Origin: Serendipita indica DSM 11827
Lineage: Eukaryota > Basidiomycota > Agaricomycetes > Sebacinales > Serendipitaceae
Assembly (NCBI GenBank): GCA_910890315.1
Contig: CAJVGD010000005.1
Coordinates: 1 to 64,000, forward strand
Length of the DNA: 64,000 nucleotides
Reading direction: 5' to 3'
Positions 44,030 to 55,049 of the stretch are shown piece after piece. Numbering within the stretch: the stretch's first letter is position 1; every line of letters starts with the position of its first letter. The position numbers were made by a program, and so were the translations under genes. The notes beneath the pieces are model-generated. The model saw only the letters and a list, made by a program, of their open reading frames with translations, did no database searches and was not told the DNA's origin.

Positions 44030-45117
44030 AGGGCTCAGATACTGGTGGGTACCAACTAACCTGCCCATACCTATCACGACAGTTACTTCTAGCCCGCCAT
44101 CCGGCACGAGCACAATCTCGGCACCTATGATTGAACTTGCTTCGGATTCTCCGGGAAGTGGTATCTCGAATGTCAGACCATTGAGAAGCGGGACGATTGC
44201 ACTGAGAACTGGTCTGCCTGGTCGTTTCGGTAGCTTGAGCGGGATATTTGACGCGAATCCATGCGTATCAATGGAGCTTTCAATGAAACTTTGGATATGT
44301 GTTCTCTTGGAAAGCCAATTGACTCCGAGCGTGCGGAGGTTTGGAAGCTTCCCCCGGAGAGTTGGCTGTTAGATGCGCTTACAGTTGAAGGAGGGATGGA
44401 GAGGACCTTTTTTCACCTCTCCGTCGCTGTGAAAGAGAGCCTTTCGATGTACAACTCCTCAAGTTCTGGGGATTGATGGCCCGAGGTTAGTATATCCACT
44501 AGAAGGCTAATGGGACACTTGAGATACAGGAGAGATTGAAATACATTTTTTCTGTCCAGGACCTTCTGTCTAAGCAGGAGCGTGCTCAAAGAGTGGTAAA
44601 TCCATAGCGAAAGTTCAGGGCGATCAGTGGGGAGGTCCAGGAGGTAGAAAGGTTAGATAGACGGAATAGTTATTTTTAATAGTCATGTTCTTCACGTGGT
44701 ACATGTCGGGAAGTCGTGGCGGGTCCATCGTGACTTCCGGAGTCATGACATTGCAAGGAATCTTATCCTCAGTAGGTTCCATGTAAGAAGGCCACCAATA
44801 CTCAATATTCCTGCCGCCAGAGCCCAGGGAAGGTCTCCACCACGATACATAAGTTATGTCCAGCTTTATAGCGCCGAGGGATGTAGCCAACGCTCGGGCG
44901 AACGAGGCGAATGCGCGTGAGAGTACATCTTCATAGGCGTCCGCGGTAACTAACTCAATCTCTAGATGACGGGAGGAGTGACCATATGAGGATAAATCGC
45001 ATGGATGCTGATTTCCACTCATCCGACTATTTGAGCGGCTAACTCCAGACCGTAAAATTAGCACTTCAAGCTTCGATGTGTATTCCAAGCCAGCAAGGTA
45101 GTCATATACGTCGTTCC

Positions 45118-45328
45118 TGTCGAAAGTTTACCCTTTGACTCTTAGCGCTTACTAAATAGACTTAGCCAATAGTAATAGCTCACGTCGTAACTCAATGTAT
45201 TTAGGGACGCGGGACGATGCGGCCGGACCTTACTGGTCTTGCCTCTCACCTCACGCGTCCTAGGTTTGCCACACTATATACTGGTCTTGCCTCTCACCTC
45301 ACGCGTCCTAGAATCAACGGAATCAACA
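45118..45328 (+). repeat. 5' LTR of the copia element
   Basis: 211 bp, TG...CA ends, with a 33-bp word (TACTGGTCTTGCCTCTCACC and the next 13 bases) present twice, about 15 bp apart. It matches the 3' LTR throughout by eye. Confidence 0.93.
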
Positions 45329-45405
45329 GGTTATGAGCCTCTTGTTGCACTAAAGGATCAAATTCACCAGTAATCTCGCCTCCGCGCACCCACTGCTACA
45401 CAAAC

Positions 45406-48400
45406 ATGTCTACAAAAGATTTCAGTGCGATCCCAGTCCTCACAACGGGCAACTACCTCGCATGGTCCCAAAAGATAGATGGATATTTCACACTCAACAA
45501 CCTCGATGACCTTGTCTACGGACTCGAGCTCAGCCCTGACTCAGCACCCAAAGACCCTTCCACTGGTACGGAAGGCGAGGGGAGTGAGAGTTCAACCTCT
45601 TCCAAACAATACGTTGCTGATAATGCTAACGAATGGAAACGCCGCGCAAAACAGGCCTCCGCAGCCATCACACTCACTGTCGATGAGACCAACATGAGCC
45701 AGATCCGCAAACTCAAAGGGGATCCGGTCGCAATGTGGAATAAACTCGAGTCTATTCACAATGCAAAGACATCAGCGACCCGCTTCAATGCGCTTGAGGC
45801 ATTCTTCACCAAGACGAAGGCCGAAGGAGAGCCTTTGGCGTCGATCACAGCCGCCACCAATGCCCTCGAGGAGCAATTTAAATCACTCTGGACGACAGAC
45901 TACGATGTAGACGCACTACTGAACGACCTCGCTATGATGTCAAGCCTCCGCATGATCCCGCCTGAATCAATTCACGTCCGAACTTCGCTACTCTGCCAGC
46001 CAAATCTCACCCGAGATGTAATAGATGCAGCTCTCGTCAACGAGGACAATCAGCAGCGCAGGAACTCGCAGCCAGCCATCGCACTCCGGGCAGCCACTTC
46101 CCAGCCCATTACTTATCGCAGTACACCTCCCCACTCCTCACGACCAAAGCCCACGGCCGCTGAACGCACACCAGGTGCCATATGCGATCATTGTGGCAAA
46201 CGGAACCATACAGCCGCCCAGTGCTGGTCGAAGGCTGAAGCGACTCGTCGCAAGCAAGAGGCCGCACGTGTTGCCAGCACTACAGACGGATCAACTACTG
46301 TACCAAATGCCCATGCCGCTCATGCAAGTACCCTCTCCTTACCATCCACGGCTAGATCTGACCTGAACGCCGACACAGGGGCTACTCGGACAATGATGAG
46401 TGACGAAAGTTACTTTACTATGCTCCGCCCCTTGGTCAGGTCGATCAAACTGGCCAATGGTGAAAGGATCTTCTCCACTGGAGAAGGGGACGTTGTGTTT
46501 CAGCCGTGGATAGATGGTTACTTTAGTTCTGATCTCGTTACTTTCCCTAATGTCCTCTTTGCTCCCGACTTACAATCGAATCTCGTCTCAGTTCTCTCAA
46601 TGGCACGCAAAGAAGGATATGACATTCGCATTAATCCGAAGCAAATGGAGTTCTACCTTGATGGTAAACTCCAAATGACAGCTCGTATCGATGACGACTG
46701 CGTTGCTTACCTTAATGGACGCGTTCTCACATCCGAACAAGCGCATGCTGCCAGTACACTCAAACTTGACCGAGAGCTATGGCATCGACGCCTAGGCCAC
46801 TATCATCACGATGGAGTTGACACTCTTATCCGTCATAATCTGGTTAATGGAATCAAGCTGGACTCCAATGCAAAGCCCGACCCTATATGTGCTCCATGTA
46901 TCGCAGGGAAACAGACTCGAGCCCCTCACACCACGCCCGCAACTCGAGCTACAACTCCATTAGATCGTGTCTTTATTGATCTTAAAGGCCCAATCAATGT
47001 CGAGTCCATGCCGCACCGTGCCAAGTACTGGATGGCCATGGTAGACGATGCATCTAATTTCGTCACGCTGTCACTTCTTCACTCAAAAGATGGGGCGTTC
47101 AGAGCATTCTGCGAGTTCCATAAGCTCGCTGAGAATCAGACCGGCCAGCACTTGGTACACCTGCGAGACGATAAAGGTGGCGAGTTCAGTGGGAAAGAGT
47201 TTGAACAGTACTGTATCTCTGCTGGAATTACAAGGGAACGCACCATAGTTGCCACACCAGAGCAAAATGGACGGGTTGAGCGAGCAAACCGATGGATAGC
47301 TGAAGGGACAATTGCTAAACTCACAGAAGCAAATCTTCCACCATCTTTTTGGGGTTTTGCTGCCCTTGCCACTGTCCATGAGTTCAACCGTGCCCGTGTT
47401 CACAATGGAAAGACGCCATATGAACACTGGCATGGTGAAACTCCCAGTGTCGATCATCTTCGAGTATTTGGATGTCTCGCCTATGTCTTTGTCCCAAAAT
47501 CACAGCGTGATGCTCTCGATTCGCACACTGACAAGTGTATCTTCGTTGGGTATCCATCCGACCGCCCTGGCTGGGTGTTCTGGAACCCACAGACACGAAA
47601 GATTATACACAGTGACAGTGCTGTATTCGATGAGAGAGTCTTTCCAGGCACATCACTTGCAAAGGAATCGATTCCAAACCTCTCCGACTACGTCCAGCTA
47701 CCAGATCTCGAATAAGCCACTGTATCTCCATCATCCATTCCACCTCCAAACCCCCACCCTGCTGTTCACGTTGCAGGACGACCTGTACCTACACCTATAC
47801 CACCTGAGCCTGCACACGAGCCTGTCCCTCCACCAGCACCAGCTCAAGCGCAACCTAAACCCACAGCTCCGGCGCGACTGAGTCGTGAGCTTCGAGCACT
47901 CACTGACAAAACCAATTTCGAGAAGGCTCCTACAAATCTACCAGCGCGACGACACACAGTTGCGCGTCAGCCAGGCACTTTGACTGAATCTGATTCGGAT
48001 CTCGAATTAAATGAGAGTTTCGATGAAGATAACGTTCAATTAGCCACAGAAGATGCATCCCTACCCTCGACTTCCAGCTCTTATGTGCCAACTAAAGCTC
48101 GACGCTGGAGACCCAAGCCCAACTTCGAAGCGCCTGACCATATCCTGATTCCCATTGTTGATGGTGTTGAAGCTGCTTTAAACACATCTACAATCCGCGA
48201 GCCAACAACACTGGGAGAAGCTCTGAAACGCCCTGACGGCGACAAGTATGTCCAAGCGGCTATAGAAGAGGTCAGAGCTCACCTGGAAAATGGCACGTGG
48301 AAGCTTGTGCGACTCCCACAAGGCAAAAAGGCTATCGGCTCACGTTGGGTATTCAAAATCAAACGTGATGCTGACGGGTCTATTAGCAAATACAAGGGAC

Positions 48401-49789
48401 GCATTGTGGCCAAGGGATATGCACAGCGAGAGGGAATCGACTACACAGAGACCTTTGCACCGACGGCTCGCTTTGGCGCCCTTCGCACCATCATAGCACT
48501 TGCAGCACTCGAAGACTGGGAGCTAGAGTCAGTAGACATATCCACCGCTTTTCTCAATGGCGAGATTGATGCGGAGGTCTACATGAGAAAGCCAGAAGGA
48601 GTTGAGTTCGAGGGCTATGAAGGTACAAGCTGGGTGCTTCAACTTCTAAAGGGTCTCTATGGAATCAAACAAGGTCCTCGAATCTGGTCTGTGAAGCTAC
48701 ACGCTGTCTTATCCGAAATTGGATTCAAACGTCTCGAAAGCGACCACAGTGTCTTCATCTATGAACGTGACAGTGTGAAGATCATTGTACCAGTCCATGT
48801 TGATGACTTACTGCTTGCATCAAAGTCATCCAAAGCCATCCAAACGGTAAAGGATGAGCTCAAAGCACGCTTCAAGATTCATGACCAAGGCCCTACCTCA
48901 TTCCTACTCGGTGTCAAGCTCGAGCGCAATCGCCAATCCCATACAATCTCCCTCTCTCAACCTGCGTACATCGAACAGATCCTTGAAGCCTATGAAATGA
49001 AGGACTGCAATGGCGCTGACACACCGATGGTCGAAAAGCCACTCCTTTCAGCAAAGGATTCACCGCAAACCGAGCAAGAAAGCCGAAATGCAAGCTATAC
49101 CTTATCGAGAAGCTCTTGGAAAGCTCATATACCTTGCAACGGCCACTCGCCCCGACATCTCATATGCAGTCGGAGTTCTCTGCCGGTTCAGCGAGAATCC
49201 TGGACAAGCACACTGGCTAGCTCTCAAACGAGTACTACGATATCTACGCAAAACGACTAATTACAAGCTCACCTACGGCCTCAAACCGGAATCCGACGAG
49301 CTCTTCACGACGCACAGCGACGCCGACTTGGGTGGGAATGCTGATAACACGCGTTCGACAGCCGGATTTGTCATGTCAATTGGTGGCGGCGCTGTGATGT
49401 GGAGTAGCCGACTCCAGCGCCACACGTCGCTCTCGTCGACGGAATCGGAGTATACAACAGCCTCCGCCACCGGGTGTGAGATGATCTGGATGCGCGCATT
49501 CCTTGACGAAATTGGCTATGACGTTGCGTCGACTCCATCCACTTTATACGTCGACAACGCCTCTGCTATCCAGGTCGCAAAGAACCCAGAGCACCAGTCG
49601 ACAATGAAGCATGTTCACCGGAGCTTCAACTGGATCCGCGAGCGGGTTGCCAACAATGAAATCCGCGTCGCTCACGTCCCTGGAGCTGTCAACGTTGCCG
49701 ACATCTTCACCAAACCACTAGGCCGCATCAAATTCGAACAGTTTGTCAAAATGCTTGGTATTATCCCTCATCCACATGCCCATCCATGA
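45406..49789 (+). other. copia gag-pol region (fossil)
   Basis: Parts seen in order: a gag/UBN2-like part with zinc knuckle CDHCGKRNHTAAQC, protease with ADTGA, GAG-pre-integrase HHCC region (LWHRRLGHYHHDGV), integrase core (TPEQNGRVERANRW), reverse transcriptase (GSRWVFKIKRDADGS, VDISTAFLNGEI, VHVDDLLLAS) and RNase H (STAGFVMSIGGGAVMWSSRL, ending TKPLGRIKFEQFVKM). It is treated as a broken copy, with about two breaks. The domain order is that of the Ty1/copia superfamily. Confidence 0.9.
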
Positions 49790-49822
49790 TTCACGCGCTC
49801 AAGTCATACGGTCAGGGGGTCG

Positions 49823-50033
49823 TGTCGAAAGTTTACCCTTTGACTCTTAGCGCTTACTAAATAGACTTAGCCAATAGTAATAGCTCACGTCGTAACTCAA
49901 TGTATTTAGGGACGCGGGACGATGCGGCCGGACCTTACTGGTCTTGCCTCTCACCTCACGCGTCCTAGGTTTGCCACACTATATACTGGTCTTGCCTCTC
50001 ACCTCACGCGTCCTAGAATCAACGGAATCAACA
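49823..50033 (+). repeat. 3' LTR of the copia element
   Basis: 211 bp, identical by eye to the 5' LTR, followed by the target duplication GTTCC. Confidence 0.93.
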
Positions 50034-50070
50034 GTTCCACCGCCCTCGAATGGCTAGTTGGCGGATATTC

Positions 50071-50274
50071 TGTTGAAGGTTCACCCTTTGACTCTTAGCG
50101 CTCACTAAATAGACTTAGCCAATAGTAATAGCTCACGTCGTAACTCAATGTATTTAAGGACGCGGGATGACACAGCCAGACCTTACTGGTCTTGCCTCTC
50201 ACCTCACGCGTCCTAGGTTTGTTACACCATATATACTGGTCTTGCCTCTCACCTCACGCGTCCTAGTATCAACA
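50071..50274 (+). repeat. Solo LTR of the same copia family
   Basis: 204 bp, TGTTG...AACA, with a perfect 5-bp target duplication TATTC (50066-50070 and 50275-50279). It differs from the LTRs of the complete element at many positions, so it is older or from another subfamily. It keeps both copies of the internal 33-bp word. Only 32 bp of F-box relic lie between its left target copy and the right target copy of the complete element. Confidence 0.9.
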
Positions 50275-51147
50275 TATTCGGAGTTATCAATATTGAAAAC
50301 GTCGATGTCGGGTATATGGGTGAAGGTGTCAAATAGCTAAATTATGAAGCGATGGCAAGAATACACGTCGGAGTACTTCGCTCCCTGTCTGGATAAAGGA
50401 ATTCGGGCTGAAGATTAACGACGTAAGATGGGCGAGTCTTGAGACACATAAATTAAATGCCCGAACTGATAGTCTACCTGTCTCAAGACACGAAAGTAAA
50501 CAGGCAGGATACGCTTGGAGAGTGCACTCGAAGACTTTTGTATTATCTAGGTGTCCATGATCAACCATTTCATCTTTGAGTTCGCTCGGAGCGTGTGGGT
50601 GATCCCCCGTCAAGTCACGCCAGAGAACCTGGCCGATCCGGTGCTGAGGGTATTGCACAAGTCTTGTTCGGAGAATGTCAAATAGATAGTCATTAATACC
50701 GTCGTTAACGACGATCAAGCATTCAATATACTTCTTTATAAATTCGTCGTGAATCTGAGGTGCGGAAATTGCCAGATGTGCTCTGACGACAAGCGGCATC
50801 CCTTGAGACAAGACCAGTTGTGTATGCATTCAGATCGTCTGATTCATCAGAGATCGTGATATATCGCCACAAACGAGGTAAACGCATCACATTGCGCTTG
50901 CCAATCAGTGCAGACTGCGGTGAGGATGAAGACGCCGTGAGTCACAAGCTCTGAAATCATGTAGAAGACTTCGTAGCGGACATCTTCATTTAGTCGGTTC
51001 ATGCTTGTGAGCATGATATCACCCAGTAAAATGCGCGGGTGTCGAGTGAGTTCCCCAGGACGGCCTCACTGCTGTAGACGCCGTCCCACTTTAACTCCCA
51101 CAAAGCCCACTTCCTTCTTGCCTGTGAGTAGTAAATTCTTCATAATT

Positions 51148-51720
51148 ATGAGGCTCTTCTTTTGGTCCTCTGGGATTGCTTTCTCGCTCTCGATGCTCGT
51201 AGCGAGTTCTCCCAACTCGTAGGAGGGCCCTGTGCTACAAACGCTCAAGGCAGCAGACTTTGCGAGCCCGACAGAACACGGTACATGGTAGCTAATACTT
51301 TGCTTTTGTGAAAGTTTCTTAACTGATACATCACCTAGGCATATCGAATTCACTTCGCCTGACGGTGGTTACAGCAGGAACTTTGAGCCTACAAGGGAGA
51401 AACTCGGGGAGTCTCACAAGAGCAATAGTGCGGGGATCAGCTTGGCGCTAGTAGGCTGCATCCAATCTAGAGGTAAGCTTCAATCGTCGCCGCTACTCAC
51501 GAAGACACCCTGACGTCTAAGCAGGACTTTGTAGGGATAAAATCGTCGGATGGTATTCACTCCTCCGTCTCTATCATAACAATGCAGACGGTACCGTGAC
51601 CAAGTACGAATTTAACGACGACCGTTCATTGGAGAACTTGTTAAAGTGGCTGGATAGAAACACGAGACATGGTACGTCACTGTTGGATCAAGTGGACGAG
51701 AAGCAATCAGTATAGCCCAC
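51148..51720 (+). pseudogene. Relic of a PDI-like gene (thioredoxin fold, CxxC lost)
   Basis: It starts with a signal-like MRLFFWSSGIAFSLSMLVAS, then a stop codon, then pieces collinear with the intact PDI gene at 52056: LKAADFASPTEHGTW before a GT-AG intron position, IEFTSPDGGYSRNFEPT (where the intact gene has [16 protein letters not shown]), and LRLYHNNADGTVTKYEF with DRSLENLLKWLDRN (intact: [31 protein letters not shown]). The CPHC redox pair reads DGGY here. Only the first thioredoxin-like domain remains. It is a tandem duplicate that has decayed, about 0.9 kb upstream of its parent. Confidence 0.72.
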
Positions 51721-52055
51721 TTGAGCTAGATGCGACCAGTAGTTAGCCAAAACGGCGAGTTGGGTAATCCCGGTGGCGGTGGGCCAATCTTGAAGGGACT
51801 GAACTGGCTTATATATAGTTGCAAAAACAAGTCATATTTGTACATATATATTGCTCTTCAAAGGCTCTTACAGGCTTCAAAGTGCACTTGATCACTTGGA
51901 CCCGACCATCATATCCCACTGGGCAAGGAGGACTACTATTCCAACAAGTCAACGTGCAACCACAATATCTGTTATCCATCCTCCAAACGAGTTGATCTCG
52001 ACTATATTTAATACCTAAAGGGAGGTGTCTACGGCGTGAATCTACACGAACAACG
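51721..52055. other. Promoter region of the PDI gene
   Basis: No gene. ACTATATTTAATACC at about 51998-52012 is TATA-like, about 50 bp before the ATG at 52056. Confidence 0.4.
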
Positions 52056-54393
52056 ATGTGGACGACACTCCGACCAGCTAGCATCTTTCTCTCCTCTCTT
52101 CTCCTCCTTGTTGCATCCACGCCGCTCCCTGTACAAAGCAAGGAGACGCCAGAGCTGCGCCAACTCACCGGCCAAAACTTTGAGGAATCGATAAAGACAA
52201 ACCATTGGTATGTCCTCACTCCTGTTCGAGCTCCCATGTCTTTGATTATATTCGTTGCTGACACGTACATCTCTCCCTTTACCAAACTCGTCGTGGCTTG
52301 GTCATAGGTTTGTCGAGTTCTTCTCACCATATTGCCCGCACTGTACTGCGTTCAAACCTGATTGGACCAAGATTGTTGCCGCGCGGGATGACCCACCACG
52401 CCTGAACCTCGCTCAAGTGGACTGCGTTGCCAACGGCGGTAGGTCGCTCTCCCTTTCTGTACGAAGAGAAGTTGATCTATTCTCTGTGATAACAGACCTT
52501 TGCCGAGCGCAAAATGTACCTTATTATCCGTATCTACGGCTCTACCGCAACGAAGTCAATGGCACGCAGACTCAAGACGTCTTCGGCGGGTCGCGGACTA
52601 TCGAAAACATTGAAAAATGGCTTGATGAGCGTTCACCAAAGCCAAAATCCAATTCTATACCCCAGCATAACGACCAAGTATCTATACAGCAGAAGAAGTA
52701 TAATGTGGATGGAAAGGTCCTGGTGTTGGGAGCGAACACGTTCCGCGAACAAGTCGCCAAGGAGCCTACATTTGTCAAATTCTTCGCTCCTTGGTGTGGA
52801 CATTGCCAGAAGTTGGCACCGAGTGAGTACTTGGGTGACTGCTGACGATTTGCAACGGTTCTAACGCCTCTGCAGAATGGGTCGAGCTTGCCGAAAAGCT
52901 AAAAGGCGTCATCAACGTGGCCGAAGTCAACTGCGATGCTCACGGTACCTTGTGTCGCGACCAGGAAATCGAAGGCTATCCTACTGTCACGCTGTGTGTG
53001 CTTTCGATACTTGTATAGTGTCCCTAACATGACGCAGGTATCTCAACGGGAAGAAGGTTGACTACACCGGTAGCAAATCTGTTCCCGCGATGGAGGATTT
53101 CGCCCGCAAGGTCATGTCGCCTCGCGTCGAGGCTGTCGACGAGGAGCAATTTGAGAAGAAGCTCAAGGAGCAAGAAGTGATCTTCCTCCTCTTACATTCT
53201 GGAAAGGACGAGCGACTAGTTGTACGTGCCTTGTGCGATGGTGGACCCTCTTAACGTGCCTCTAGTCCGTCGTAGCCTCTGCCGCTCAACCACTTCTTGG
53301 AAATCCACCAATCCTGACGTCGACATCCAAGGCACTCTACGCGCAATATAACCTGCAGTCTGCGTCTTCTTCGTCTGTGCCAGTCTTATTGGCGATCAAA
53401 TCGCACTCGCAGAAAAAGTATGCGGCCAAGATTGAACTCGATGGACTCGTGACGGGTTCTGGTAATGCCGAGAGATTGGAGACGTGGTTGCAACGCCATC
53501 GGTTCCCTGTCGTGAGCAAGTTGGGGATGGACAATTTTTATAGCGTCATGAAGGTGCGGTTGATTGTCATCTAAATTTGGTTTGTTCACTGACTAGTTGT
53601 CGTAGAACCCGACCAAGCCGTTTGTCGTTCTCGCTGCCATTGACTCTGGGCACGACGTCGAAGCTGGTGGCGACGAAGAAGCGGTACTTCCTAATGCGCA
53701 CCCCGAACAGCAGCTTTCGTCGGCTGCTCAAGACCATATCCAACGGTTGAGCAAGATTTCGGAAAAGTGGGCAGTCGAAAGTGAGAAAAAGGAGCGCACG
53801 CGCGAGGTTGTGTTTGTGTGGATGGATGGGAGACGGTGGGGACGGTGGTTGAAGAATATGTATGGTATCAAGGATGTGACGACGTCTGGTGGCGTTGGGC
53901 TCGTCGTTGTTGATCATGGGGTAAGTGCCCCTCTGGACGGTCGAGCCATGTCTGATGATTTGTTGCAGAGCTTGCTTTACTATGACTCTGACGATCATGG
54001 AAAGCCTCTTGTGCTTAGCGAAGAGTCGGTGTGGTCGACGTTGCGTGCGATTTATGATGGCAAGGCGAAGCCACGCCATAGCGAAAACTTGTTTGAGCGG
54101 ATAGCAAGGGTGGGTCTCTATTTCTGCTTCCCCGCTTGTATCAGTGTTCTGACGAGGTTGTAGAGTGTGAACAATCGTCTCATGGGACTGGAGACGTTTG
54201 TGAGAGAGAATGTCAAGACGACAGTCTTCCTTGGTGTCATGTTCTTTGTCTTTTTGTTCATGTCATTCCGGTATGTCTTTGTTTCTGTCGACGAGATGTC
54301 GGGAATTGACAAGACTGCAGATGGTGCATCAACTCTGACTTGCCAAACGACTATTATGATGGCGAAAAGCGCGAGGACCGACGGTTGGACTAG
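52056..54393 (+). CDS. Transmembrane protein disulfide isomerase (two thioredoxin domains)
   Basis: Exons 52056-52207, 52308-52438, 52496-52822, 52876-52993, 53038-53221, 53266-53553, 53606-53920, 53969-54109, 54164-54270 and 54321-54393 (1836 nt, 611 aa). The signal peptide is [19 protein letters not shown]. The first thioredoxin domain has [14 protein letters not shown] (C60, C63) and the second [16 protein letters not shown] (C195, C198), followed by redox-inactive thioredoxin-like regions. A single membrane segment near residue 570 ([15 protein letters not shown]) precedes a short cytosolic tail that is acidic/basic with no KDEL. The layout resembles TMX3 or yeast Eps1, so it probably acts in ER oxidative folding or quality control. 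Reading past the last donor gives a longer non-homologous tail; the spliced end [18 protein letters not shown] is preferred. Confidence 0.85.
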
Positions 54394-55049
54394 TCTGTTG
54401 TGTACTGTATTGGATTTTGTTTACCACTGTCGGTGTGAGTGGTGAGCTGATCTTGATCTCCGTCCGCATTGCAGGAAGAACGGAGGTGAGATATCGATGG
54501 GGTACCGCCCCTTTCCTGTCCTCGGGTGTCAACAATCTTGGCAAATAGGGAAATGTGGCTTGATGGTCCCAGCAATTCATTGTTATTTCCCACGGCTGCG
54601 TTTGTCCCTGCTGTGTTTGTCCCTGCTTCCTTGTACCCACGGAAACTTCGCGTCAAGCTCGCGCCGACAATATCGGTCCCGTCCACTCGCGTCCATAGCC
54701 GATGATTGGGACGGCTCGTCCGACGTTCTGGCGGGGACCAATGTCTTCGCGCAGCTCAATGTCCATTCGACGGCATGTCGGGTTGGAATATTATTGGATA
54801 CATGAGAAAGTCCTCTAGTGGGAAGATGTCTGGGATTCTTGGCTGGGGATGCTATCACGGGGATGATGGGTGGAAATACTCGTGCTATTCTCGCGCATTT
54901 CTGTCAATCGTGTCTCTATCTTCATCTCGTGCTTATAATCCTCATGTAATCGTCACTGGCTCGCGTGATATCACGTCCAAAGAGGTGCGCCCCCCTTCCT
55001 GACTCTATCGCTTAGTACGGTGCCAATTGACGGGTTTCTAGTGAAAAGA
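54394..55049. other. Intergenic
   Basis: No gene is supported. Frames of about 100 codons on both strands overlap each other and lack domains. GGGGATGATGGG and GATTCTTGGCTG near 54.8 kb show no repeat elsewhere that I can see. Confidence 0.45.

Larger units (their letters stand above)
45113..50038 (+). mobile_element. Ty1/copia LTR retrotransposon with target duplication
   Basis: Element 45118-50033 (4916 bp) flanked by the 5-bp target duplication GTTCC (45113-45117 and 50034-50038). The LTRs are 211 bp, start TGTCG, end AACA and look identical by eye, so the insertion is young. After the 5' LTR, GGTTATGAGC is a plausible primer-binding site of the initiator-tRNA type. A purine-rich stretch (GGTCAGGGGGT) precedes the 3' LTR. 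The coding region has copia order: gag with a zinc knuckle, protease, integrase, reverse transcriptase, RNase H. The coding region looks broken, with about two breaks. It sits inside the unit 3 F-box relic. Confidence 0.93.
44030..51002 (-). pseudogene. F-box family pseudogene, unit 3, split by LTR insertions
   Basis: The 3' part at 44030-45112 (SNSRMSGNQHPCDLSSYGH, FASFARALATSLGAIKLDIT) and the 5' part at 50280-51002 (MPLVVRAHLAISAPQIHDEF, LRTRLVQYPQHRIGQVLWRD, start near 51002 with MNRLNEDVRYEVF) are two ends of one copy of the unit 1 relic. They are separated by a copia element and a solo LTR. A short stretch between the two insertions (50034-50070, GGCTAGTTGGCGGATATTC) continues the F-box sequence. 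The copy was probably already dead when the insertions occurred. No pheromone gene is found upstream of it, where units 1 and 2 have one. Confidence 0.75.

Noticed and set aside
45118-50274. CRISPR-like array from regularly repeated 33-bp words
   Set aside because: The words are internal repeats of LTRs, present twice per LTR, in a eukaryotic retroelement.
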